Source: Kalmanozyma brasiliensis GHG001
Lineage: Eukaryota > Basidiomycota > Ustilaginomycetes > Ustilaginales
DNA length: 64,000 bases
Reading direction: 5' to 3'
NCBI RefSeq assembly: GCF_000497045.1
Contig: NW_015961970.1
Location: forward strand, 434,802-498,801
Shown: positions 17,378 to 25,588 of the stretch, piece after piece
Position numbering within the stretch: position 1 is the first letter of the stretch
Layout: the number at the start of each line of letters is the position of its first letter
The notes under the pieces: model-generated
Told to the model about the DNA's origin: nothing
Seen by the model: the letters and a program-made list of their open reading frames with translations, nothing else
Databases searched by the model: none
Translations under genes and position numbers: made by a program

Positions 17378-19699
17378 CTACTGGTATCCTCGGTTGTCGA
17401 AGAACGTGCTCTGAGCCTGCTGCTGCGGCTGTTGCTGGTGATGCTGCTGCTGCTGATGCATGCGCAAATTGCCACCGTTGACCAGCGGGCTCAGGTGCGA
17501 TTGGTGACGCTGATCGTCCAGCAAGCCAGATCCAGACGCACTGAGCCCTGTCTGGTTCGGGTCGGATGAGAGGTAGTTCGAGTTGTGGTGATGATTGCTG
17601 TGATGTCCGTAGGTCTGATGGTGCGAGAGTGCCTGCTGCGTTGCCGTGGTGGTATAATTCGACTGTCCGAAGAGCGATGGGCCGGGTGCGGCGGTCTGGC
17701 TCGCCCATGCGTTGTGCGTCTGATCCTGCTGATGCGTGTTGTGGTGCGCTGGCTGCAAGTGCTGATTGTGCCGCGAGGGCTGAAGGGCGTCCGAGGTGGT
17801 CGAGGCGATGGTGCCAGAGTCATGGTTGCCGTAGCCAGAGTAGTCGACGAGCGCCGTAGCACGGCCGCTGTGTGCTGCCTCCAGTCCCGATGAAGAGAGT
17901 TGCTGCGTCTGCAATGATGAACCGCTGGAATCGTCGTTGCCACCTGGTCCCAGCATTGAATTGCGCTGGCTTGGTGGCTGCCTGAACCGTGTCGGCGTGT
18001 CATCCAGCTCCGCTTGATCCGCCTTGCGTCGCTGTACACCTTTGGCGTTCTTGGCGGCACCAGGACCGTTTGCAGCAGCAGTATTGCCCTTGCGCGCTGA
18101 AGCGATGCTCGTGTCCGCACCACGCAGACTTCGATCCGCATCCGCCAACGCCGAACTCGAGCTGCTCGCGCTGACGTTCATCATGCTCGTACTTCGTGCC
18201 CCCTCCATGCCGCGTGGCGTGCTCTCGTTAGGCTCCGCGTGCGAGTTGCTCTGGCGCGCCTCTTTCTTGCGATGCAAGTTGGCCTCGTCGATCGCGTTAT
18301 CGATGATCTGCTGCAGCAGCTGTCTCGCCTTCCAGTGATCCTCGCAATCGCCCAGCTCCGGATGGTCGTTCTCCAGTCGATTGATGGCCGCCTTGACTCG
18401 ATCCTCGGGTTGCTTGGCCAGTCGCACCTCCTGCAGCAGCCATTCTTGGTACAGCTTTCGACCCGTCTTTCGCACGCTGAGGTACTGTTCGGGTCGGATC
18501 TCGAGGAACTCTTTGAGCGGCAAGCGGCCGAGAGTAGCCATGGACCGTTTAGTCTGGTCGCGATGCGCCCGCCGAGCCGCTTGCATGGTGCGGTACTTGG
18601 TATTGCGCGATTGATGACCCGCAGGCGGTTGCCATGTGCGGTTGAGCCAGCTTTTCCATTCGCCCAGCGATGCTTCTGTGCTGGCTTTGCGAGCGCTGTC
18701 GCCTGCAGCCTGTCCTGCTGTGGACAGTCGTTTGAGATTGGATGGAGTCTGGTGCTCTGATGCCGACACGTCGGCGTGCATGTCCATTGGATCGTCCGGG
18801 AACACGGGACTCGGCAGACGACTCCTGAGAAGGTCGTCTTGCGCCTGCTGTTGCGGCTGCGTTGTCTGTTGCAGGCCCTGCTGTTGGGACTGCATGTGTG
18901 TTTGGGATTGCTGCTGCGATTGCATTTGCTGTGCTTGACCGGCCTGCTGCTGTGCCGGTCGTCCTGCAGCCGCATAGAGGCTGTTGTTCATCACCGAATT
19001 GGAGGAAGAGGGAGACGCACCTCGAAGCGTGCTGCCAAAGGTCCTGTCAAGCGTCGAATTCGTAGCAGCGCTGCCAGATGCAGGGTTCTGATAGAACTGA
19101 CCCTGCCGAGCATCCGAACGCGCGGCGGCGTTGTTGGTGGATCCCACAGCCAAGTTGTTGCTGGAAGAGGCGAACGAGGACGTGTTCTGGCTGCCGTTGA
19201 CTCGTGCGCGATTGAGATCGGCGTTGCTGTTGACCGGACTTGCATCGGCTCTAAAGCCTTGTGCTCCCAAGGAAGCTGCCGACACACCGGAGCCAGGGGC
19301 AGTGGCGGCATTGCTGGCGCGTCCGTTGCTATCAGCAGCAGCGAGACTCATCTGTGAAAGCTCGATGAGACGCGATGTGAGTGACACGAGGGAAGCGAGC
19401 TGCGTGCCCATCATGGACAATTGACTGGTGACCTGCGAATTCATGGCGTTGATAGCCTGCACCACTTCGACGTTGGAGGTGAGCGACGCAGCAGAAGGCG
19501 CGATCTGGCTGGACGCAAGCTGTTGCGTCTGTGACTGCTGCTGCATGTCCTGCTGACCTGCATTGTTGAGACGAGGAGCAAGTCGCGGGTCGACGGCGGC
19601 GGAGAGGCGGTTGAGTGGCGGGGAAGAGGGCGACCAGCGAGGATGCGCCGTCGCTTGGTAGGGGTAGTGGTCTTGTCGCGAGAGTCGAGATGAAGACAT
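17378..19699 (-). CDS. Gln/Ser-rich protein of unknown function
   Basis: 773 residues from the ATG at 19697-19699. I do not recognise the family. Most of the chain is low complexity: Gln-rich runs near residues 20-35, 240-290 and 735-770, and Ser/Asn/Ala-rich linkers between. One block looks folded, roughly residues 345-490, starting at WKSWLNRTWQPPAG. It is charged and helical, with RAHRDQTKRSMATLG, LKEFLEIRPEQYL, GRKLYQEWLLQEVRLA and DHWKARQLLQQIIDNAI. A short hydrophobic helical stretch near residues 80-120 (QAINAMNSQVTSQLSMM) could form a coiled coil. This composition is typical of fungal transcriptional or RNA-regulatory proteins, but that is only inference. It is divergent from the ABC1 kinase gene. 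The protein-coding nature is supported by the 2.3-kb uninterrupted frame. Confidence 0.8.
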   Translation of the reverse strand: MSSSRLSRQDHYPYQATAHPRWSPSSPPLNRLSAAVDPRLAPRLNNAGQQDMQQQSQTQQLASSQIAPSAASLTSNVEVVQAINAMNSQVTSQLSMMGTQLASLVSLTSRLIELSQMSLAAADSNGRASNAATAPGSGVSAASLGAQGFRADASPVNSNADLNRARVNGSQNTSSFASSSNNLAVGSTNNAAARSDARQGQFYQNPASGSAATNSTLDRTFGSTLRGASPSSSNSVMNNSLYAAAGRPAQQQAGQAQQMQSQQQSQTHMQSQQQGLQQTTQPQQQAQDDLLRSRLPSPVFPDDPMDMHADVSASEHQTPSNLKRLSTAGQAAGDSARKASTEASLGEWKSWLNRTWQPPAGHQSRNTKYRTMQAARRAHRDQTKRSMATLGRLPLKEFLEIRPEQYLSVRKTGRKLYQEWLLQEVRLAKQPEDRVKAAINRLENDHPELGDCEDHWKARQLLQQIIDNAIDEANLHRKKEARQSNSHAEPNESTPRGMEGARSTSMMNVSASSSSSALADADRSLRGADTSIASARKGNTAAANGPGAAKNAKGVQRRKADQAELDDTPTRFRQPPSQRNSMLGPGGNDDSSGSSLQTQQLSSSGLEAAHSGRATALVDYSGYGNHDSGTIASTTSDALQPSRHNQHLQPAHHNTHQQDQTHNAWASQTAAPGPSLFGQSNYTTTATQQALSHHQTYGHHSNHHHNSNYLSSDPNQTGLSASGSGLLDDQRHQSHLSPLVNGGNLRMHQQQQHHQQQPQQQAQSTFFDNRGYQ

Positions 19700-20243
19700 C
19701 TTCGCGGTTGTGATGATCAGATGGGCAAAGACGCAGTCCTATCCTTGGTGGGCGATCAAAGACGAGCAGCGAAGAAGAGGCAAGGAGAGAGGTCACCTAC
19801 GAATGGCGAGAGAGAGAGTGGGGAAAAATTGGGCCGTGCCGCTTCCTGGGTTGCGCTTCGCCTTGACTCAAATTTGCCGTGAGCGCAGCCTTCGCCAAGG
19901 CAAGAGCCAAGCAGAGAGCTTCACAACGCGTCTCCAACCGCGAACGCACCCAAAAAAGCCTGAACCCGGGTTTGCCTTTTTTGTTCGAGTCTGGAGATTT
20001 TGATCACGAGTCTAACACCTTTCTGATTTTGGCCGATAAGCGACGCAGAGCGAGGGAAGCCGGATGTGACGTCGGAGTGGAGGCATTGCTGCCTAATCAT
20101 TGTGCGGGTGATACCTTCTGCTGATCAAACGGACTTTCGCAAGTGCCGCTTCTACCTTCCTTCCAAGCTATCACTGTCTATCGCGCTCCGCCTTTCTCGC
20201 CGCCGTCCACACTCGAACGTCCAGCTCTCTCATAGCTGCCACC
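19700..20243. promoter_or_regulatory. Divergent promoter region, Q-rich protein / ABC1 kinase
   Basis: 544 bp between two divergent ATGs. It includes a GA-rich segment at 19780-19820 (GGCGAGAGAGAGAG). No TATA box or other gene was found. Confidence 0.4.
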
Positions 20244-22352
20244 ATGGTTGGTGTAGGCGTCAGGCCGATCTTCGGCCACCCTGCCAGGCGGCGGATGCTC
20301 GCCTCAAGCAGGGAACTCGTCCAGCTTCGTGCTCCGTCGCCATCAATAGGCGCTATTCGGAACCTTCGAATCGGTAGCTCGAACACGCAACCCGACATCG
20401 CCATCTCGGACATCCTCTCCAACGCAGCTGCAAGACAAGGCCTCAAAGCCCCTCTACCAGATTCGCTCTCCCGCATCGTTCGGTCAGAGCCTCCAGCTGG
20501 TCGATCGTGGTTTCGCTCCTCTCCCGCGTCGAGAAGTGCCTCCTCGTCTTCTTCCGCTTCGATCCCAGGGGCGAACGGCAGCCCTCCGAAGCGGTCTGGG
20601 CGCTGGCTCCGTCGGTCCGGCATCCTAGTCGCAGCCTTCGGCCTCGGCTACATCATCGACGAATACTTCAACGCCCGCACCGCACAACGCAACCTCCTCA
20701 CCGCATACACCGGCCTCCAGATCGCCCTCGATTACAAGCTCAACTTCGACCGCAACTCGCTCGAGTCGATCAACGCGCTCCACGAGCGGTGCGCCGACAA
20801 GCTCATGTACGTCTGCGAGAAGAACCAGGGTCTGTACGTCAAGCTTGGCCAGGCGATCGGGTGTCAGGCGGCAATCTTGCCGAAGCCATACCATCAGCTG
20901 ACAAAGCTGTTCGATAACGCGGAGAGGTTGCCGTATGAAGAGGTGCGAAAGGTGTTGGTGGCCGAGCTGGGCGGGGATCCGAAGGAGATCTTTGCGGAAT
21001 TCGACGAGGTTCCTGTCGCAGCGGCGAGCGTTGCGCAGGTGCACAAGGCGAGACTTCACCCGTCGGAGGGTGCGCCACCGGGAACACCGGGTCCCGAGGT
21101 GGCGGTCAAGGTGCAGCGTCCCAACATCCGCAAGTACGCCAAGTGGGATCTCTGGTCGTTCAGGATCCTGTTGAAGCTGTACGAGCGGATCTTTGAACTG
21201 CCTCTCTCGTTCAGTGGGCAGTACATCTCGGACCAGATCGAGCAGGAGACCTTTTTCGAACACGAGCTGGCCAATTCCTTGCGGGCGAAGAAGGCGATCG
21301 AGACCGACCCCGAGCCTCTGGTGCGCAGGTCGTGCTACGTGCCGCAGTTCTACAAGGATCTGTGCACGCAGCGGGTGCTGGTGATGGAGTGGATCGGCGA
21401 AACGTGTCGAATGACGGACCGCGAGAAGCTGGAGGAGTGGGGGCTGAGTGCAAAGGGCGTTTCGCAATCAGTGTGCGAGGCGTTTGCGAGTCAGATCTTC
21501 CAGCACGGATTCGTTCAGGCGGACGGGCATCCTAGCAACGTGTTGGTGAGGAAGCATCCGAATGGCAAGAAGGGGCAGCATCAGGTGGTGCTCATCGACC
21601 ACGGGTTGTACGTCGAGCTGAGCGAGGAATTCCGCCGCAAGTATGCACAGCTTTGGAGGGCCATCTTTACGCTCGATCTCAAGACGCTCGACGAAATCAC
21701 GGTGAGCTGGGGCATGGGCGAGGGGGCGTCGGAGCTCTTCGCTTCAGCGACACTGCTGCGACCGTGGAGCAAGCCGAAGGACAAGGGCGAGGCGAACAAG
21801 GAAGGCGCTCACGCGAAAAAGACGGACCTAGAGCTGCAGCGCGAGATGAAGGAGAAGCTCAAGAGCTTCCTGGTGCACACCGAGCTGCTGCCCAAAGAGC
21901 TGCTCTTCGTGGGTCGATCGATGCGCATCATTCAGGCCAACAACCAGGTGCTCGGCTCGCCCGTCAACCGACTCAACATTCTCGCCAGACACGCCGCCGC
22001 CGCGCTCATTAGCAACACGGAGACACCGAGTCTCTACCGGGTCTTCCGACCGCTTCGCAACCAGCAGTCAGCAGCAGGCGGCAGTTCGATAGGTCAGCGC
22101 TTCGCAGCGTGGGTCAAGGACAGGATCAACTTTGTCCGTTTCCGGACCACACTGCTCGCGCTCGATCTGGCATTCATCGGATCAGGCGTGACGCATTGGT
22201 TCAGGTACTTCTTCCGAGCACCAGTGTCGGCCTTGATGGGCAAGAGCGATCCCAACAAGGGTGGGTTCGAGGACGATTTGGAGCAGAGCATGCGTCAGAT
22301 GGCGAGGGATGAGTTTGGCGTGGAACTCGATGAAGGCGCTTTCGTTGGGTAA
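20244..22352 (+). CDS. MCP2: ABC1/UbiB-family atypical kinase, ADCK1/Mcp2-like, mitochondrial
   Basis: 702 residues with an ATG in perfect context (ACCATGG). The ABC1-specific KxGQ motif is K200-L-G-Q203. The Ala-rich nucleotide loop is AAASVAQVH. The catalytic-loop equivalent is D427-G-H-P-S-N432, and the metal-binding Asp is D452 in VLIDHGLY. Order and wording (NVLVRKHP, LIDHGLY, EEFRRKYAQLW) point to the ADCK1/Mcp2/Cqd2 branch, whose yeast member works in the mitochondrial inner membrane in lipid and coenzyme Q distribution. The Arg/Ser-rich N-terminus followed by a hydrophobic segment (LRRSGILVAAFGLGYIID, about residues 130-147) fits a mitochondrial presequence plus membrane anchor. A charged insertion (KPKDKGEANKEGAHAKK) lies in the C-lobe. 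Whether it phosphorylates protein or small molecules is unknown for this branch. Confidence 0.9.
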   Translation: MVGVGVRPIFGHPARRRMLASSRELVQLRAPSPSIGAIRNLRIGSSNTQPDIAISDILSNAAARQGLKAPLPDSLSRIVRSEPPAGRSWFRSSPASRSASSSSSASIPGANGSPPKRSGRWLRRSGILVAAFGLGYIIDEYFNARTAQRNLLTAYTGLQIALDYKLNFDRNSLESINALHERCADKLMYVCEKNQGLYVKLGQAIGCQAAILPKPYHQLTKLFDNAERLPYEEVRKVLVAELGGDPKEIFAEFDEVPVAAASVAQVHKARLHPSEGAPPGTPGPEVAVKVQRPNIRKYAKWDLWSFRILLKLYERIFELPLSFSGQYISDQIEQETFFEHELANSLRAKKAIETDPEPLVRRSCYVPQFYKDLCTQRVLVMEWIGETCRMTDREKLEEWGLSAKGVSQSVCEAFASQIFQHGFVQADGHPSNVLVRKHPNGKKGQHQVVLIDHGLYVELSEEFRRKYAQLWRAIFTLDLKTLDEITVSWGMGEGASELFASATLLRPWSKPKDKGEANKEGAHAKKTDLELQREMKEKLKSFLVHTELLPKELLFVGRSMRIIQANNQVLGSPVNRLNILARHAAAALISNTETPSLYRVFRPLRNQQSAAGGSSIGQRFAAWVKDRINFVRFRTTLLALDLAFIGSGVTHWFRYFFRAPVSALMGKSDPNKGGFEDDLEQSMRQMARDEFGVELDEGAFVG

Positions 22353-22478
22353 AGCGAGCATCCGTAAACAAGGATGGCTGACATCGCGCAATAGACATCA
22401 TCCTGGCTCAATAGCAACGGAATTTGTGAAGGAGATGAGATGAAGTGCGATTCCGAAGCAAGTGCGATAAAAGAATGT

Positions 22479-22502
22479 GAGAGATAGAGAGAGACAGAGA
22501 GG
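22479..22502. repeat. GA-rich microsatellite-like tract
   Basis: GAGAGATAGAGAGAGACAGAGAGG type tract in the convergent gap between the ABC1 kinase and MADS-box genes. A very similar tract (ACAGAGAGACAGAGAGAGAG) lies at 24042-24064 on the other side of the MADS-box gene. Confidence 0.7.
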
Positions 22503-22551
22503 AAGACAATCCTGATGGGTATATAGGGATCAAATCCCAGGTCGAGAAAGA

Positions 22552-23847
22552 TCACCATGCAGGTCGAGGTGCTTGGATCTCCTGCGGTTGCAATGCCAGC
22601 TGTTGCGGGTTGAAGTGACCAAAGTGCTGAGCTGCGTAGTTGAACTGCGGTGCTTGCTGCTGCTGTTGTTGCTGTGCTTGCTGTTGCCCTGGGTGAAGCT
22701 GCTGCTGGTGGTGGTGGTGCGCGTCACCAAACATGCCCTGGGTGGTGTTGGGCGACATGTTCTGAGACCAAGCCGCTTGACTGGCGTCCACTGCGAGACC
22801 GGCTGGTTGGGCAAAGCCGAGATCGTGGTTGCCTGCAGCAGCTGATGCATCGCCGTAGAAGCCTCCTGCCGCATAGTTGGGGAAGTCTGCGGATGGAACG
22901 TGCGTGTACTGAGGCTGCTGCTGCTGGTGCTGGTGCTGTTGATGCTGGTGGATGGCATCCTCGCTGAAGCTGTGGTGCAGAGCAGGTGGGGGAGGCATGG
23001 GATGCGACGCATCGGCAGCCGACACTGGGCCTTGTGCAGCACTGGCGGTGTTCTTGCGAGGACGACCACGACCGCGCTTGGCTGTGGCGAGCTGCGAACC
23101 AGAGGCCCCTTCTTCTTCGCCGGCAGCCGCGGCAGCAGCAGCAGCCCCGCCAGAGGCGCTCGAGGCCTTGCTGGTGGATGCGGTGCGAGGTCGCTTTCGG
23201 TTCTGGTTGGCTCGCTTGTTGGAGCTGGCCTGGGACTCGGAGGGCGAAAGGCCGTCATCTCCATCGCTGCCCTCTTCACCCGACTGGTCCTCCTGTCCGC
23301 TCTCGCCGCCGCCACTGGGATCCGGCGCGTTGAGACATGCCTGGATGAGGTTTCGTCCTTCTGCCTGGGTGACCAGCGCTTGCAATTTGGGTGTTGTGAA
23401 GGTGTAGACGAGGCCGGTCTGAGACACGACCAGCAACAACACTTGTGTTCCAGTGAGCGTGGCAAGCTCGAACGCCTTCTTCATGATACCGGCCTTTCGC
23501 TTGCTGAAGGTGATGTGCCTGCGAGCGTCATCTTCGATGAATTCGATCTTGATCTTGCGGCGACCGGTCTTCATGTCGCGCTCTCCCTTTGCCTCGGATC
23601 GCCCGCGTTTGCCCTTCTTCTTTTTGCCGTCCTCGGAGTCTCCATCGTCGTCGTCGCCCTCCTCGTCGTCTTCCTCGTCTTGGTAGTCGGCGGGGGCAGT
23701 GAAGCCGGCGGCGAGGTCAAAGTTGCCAGATCCGTCCTTGCTAGAGGTCGCAAGTTGGACAGTGCCGAAGGGTGTATCGTAGACTGGGCTTTCGCTGGTT
23801 GAGCCCGATTGGCGGACGCCAATGACGCCAGCGGAGAGGGTGGACAT
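22552..23847 (-). CDS. MCM1: MADS-box transcription factor, Mcm1/SRF type
   Basis: 431 residues from the ATG at 23845-23847. The MADS domain is residues about 94-155: GRRKIKIEFIEDDARRHITF, then SKRKAGIMKKAFELATLTG and QVLLLVVSQTGLVYTF. This is the SRF/Mcm1 class, not MEF2. An acidic run (DEEDDEEGDDDDGDSED) and a basic run (KKKKGKRGR) sit directly before it, as in yeast Mcm1 and animal SRF. The C-terminal half is Gln/His/Pro-rich, with long Q runs near the end, and likely acts in activation. Two possible AT-hook-like segments occur (KRGRGRPRK and NRKRPR). In smuts the Mcm1 homologue is described as a partner of the HMG factor Prf1 in pheromone-responsive transcription. No intron lies in the coding part. 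Confidence 0.95.
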   Translation of the reverse strand: MSTLSAGVIGVRQSGSTSESPVYDTPFGTVQLATSSKDGSGNFDLAAGFTAPADYQDEEDDEEGDDDDGDSEDGKKKKGKRGRSEAKGERDMKTGRRKIKIEFIEDDARRHITFSKRKAGIMKKAFELATLTGTQVLLLVVSQTGLVYTFTTPKLQALVTQAEGRNLIQACLNAPDPSGGGESGQEDQSGEEGSDGDDGLSPSESQASSNKRANQNRKRPRTASTSKASSASGGAAAAAAAAGEEEGASGSQLATAKRGRGRPRKNTASAAQGPVSAADASHPMPPPPALHHSFSEDAIHQHQQHQHQQQQPQYTHVPSADFPNYAAGGFYGDASAAAGNHDLGFAQPAGLAVDASQAAWSQNMSPNTTQGMFGDAHHHHQQQLHPGQQQAQQQQQQQAPQFNYAAQHFGHFNPQQLALQPQEIQAPRPAW

Positions 23848-25588
23848 GATGGTTCGAGCCTGCGTGTGAGGTGACGACGCGAGGTAATCGACGATGAGCT
23901 GTCTACAACGATGAAGCCGGGGCGTCCTGTTGAGCTACGTGGCGTCGTAGAAGGTTTTGCTGGTGGAGCTGAAGCAAAAGGGATTGATGCGACAGTAGCG
24001 AGGTCTGAGAACGGTGGCAAGCGGAGATGGACCAAGAACAACACAGAGAGACAGAGAGAGAGAAGACCGATGTTATGATGTGTTGGCCGGCCAACTGGAA
24101 AAAGACCAACACCCTTCTCTCATGCAAGCTCGAGAAAAAGCCGTTTGTTTTGGGTCCGCTCGCTCACTTAGCCGCGCTCCGGGGATTTTTGTATTCGAAA
24201 GAACGCGAGCGAGAATACAAAATGGAGAATGCATTTGTACTGGCTCTCAGAGTCGGAATGTTCGACTTCCTTATGCGAATACAGTATCTACGGTCCTTCA
24301 GGGTTGGCCAGCCAGCTGCCTTGAGCCAGCCCTGCCGCCTAAACCGTCAAGACCACAGCCAGCAGGAAGACGCGGAGAAGGGTCTTGTTCCGCTTCTCTG
24401 CTCGGTCATGCACGCAGGCAGAAGGAGCCGCTCGCCTTTCGATGCCTAACTTACCGCGGGCTTCCTGGCTCGACAGCACTGACACAGCATGAAGACCGAA
24501 GGAAGATCCTAGCCCGATGTAGATCCGCAGTGGCTCAGATCGGCGCCTTCCGACCTCCCGTGTCATCATCAGTAGCCGCTTACACCGAGTCACAAGACAT
24601 CGGAAGCGAGCCGCCTGAGATCGTGCCGCCTGTTCGGATGTAGGCGCGGTTGTCACGTATGCACGCACACTCACCACGATCAACGGCACGCGATCGGATC
24701 TTTGTGGCTTGAAGCCCACTCGTGGGAAAATCCGAGATCTTCGTGGCGTGTCATTAGGGCAGCATCCGAATGCTCGCGGTTGACCTTGCCTTATATAGAG
24801 CAGGAGACAGTCTGTCAGCATAAGATGGGTGCAACAGTGGGGATGCCTCGCAGCTCGACCAGGTAGCTGGATAGAAGCAACGCGGAGAGGGAAGACGCCA
24901 AGCTGCAGCTCACGTCACAGCAAAAGCTCTGTTGCTTTTTCCAGCTGCAGAGCCCAGCCCGGCCCGCCCACCTGCCTGTTTGCTTGCCGAGCCGAGCCCA
25001 GCTCCCACTTTTTTAGAGCTGCCCTTCCGCGAATTAGGCTGTGCTTTGCACAACCGATTATTGCCATCCAGCAACGGTCCGACATTTCGTCAACGGCCGC
25101 ACCGCTCACTCAGCCAGTCAGCTCGTCACCGTATCGAAGCCATCGATTCCGCTCCAACAGCCACGATTCTTCCTCTCGACGTCCTCCCACCATCCTCATC
25201 CAGCATCCTCTCTTCTCCACCTTGCGCTTCTCACATCTCGCCACGCCACCAGACCATCGCATGGCCTTGCCGGAAGCACCGCCGCACCTTGACGTCTTAT
25301 CTAGCGGAGTCTGGATTTGACATTTTTGGCAATTGGACACACAACCCACCTCCACGCCCCACTGCCACTTATCATCATCAGCCACTCTTCCTTGACACGG
25401 ACAACCATCATTCTCTTCGTTCGCAAACGCGACCTATCAGTCATCTCGAATGGTCCCAAATCGTTCCCTCGGTCCACCCGGCATCTAGCCTATTCCAGCT
25501 GCCAACTCGGCTTCGTGCAGAGCGGCGCATATACCTTGCATATCACCTCGCAGTGCCCCCGACCAGCCCTTCTCCTCGCAGCTGAGCC
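23848..25588. promoter_or_regulatory. 1.7-kb divergent region, MCM1 / kinase-like gene
   Basis: A TATATAAGG box reads on the minus strand at about 24789-24797, and a GTGAGT donor on the same strand at 24674. With a CACGCAG acceptor at 23860 this would make a long 5' UTR intron for MCM1. The right part (about 24930-25588) is a C/T-rich leader of the kinase-like gene. It contains open frames of 160-217 codons with poor, Pro/Ser-biased translations that I read as pyrimidine-tract artefacts. No separate gene is supported. Confidence 0.4.
24789..24797 (-). promoter_or_regulatory. TATA box, probable MCM1 promoter
   Basis: TATATAAGG on the minus strand, a close match to the TATAWAAG consensus. It lies 940 bp upstream of the MCM1 ATG, and about 115 bp upstream of a GTGAGT donor on the same strand. 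Confidence 0.45.

Noticed and set aside
23845..23865. GGTTCGAGCC resembling a tRNA B box
   Set aside because: Lies at the MCM1 start. No A box, acceptor stem or cloverleaf can be drawn around it.
24932..25585. 217-codon frame just upstream of the kinase-like gene
   Set aside because: Pro/Ser/His-rich translation of a pyrimidine-rich leader, ending 4 bases before the real ATG. No domain or conserved segment.
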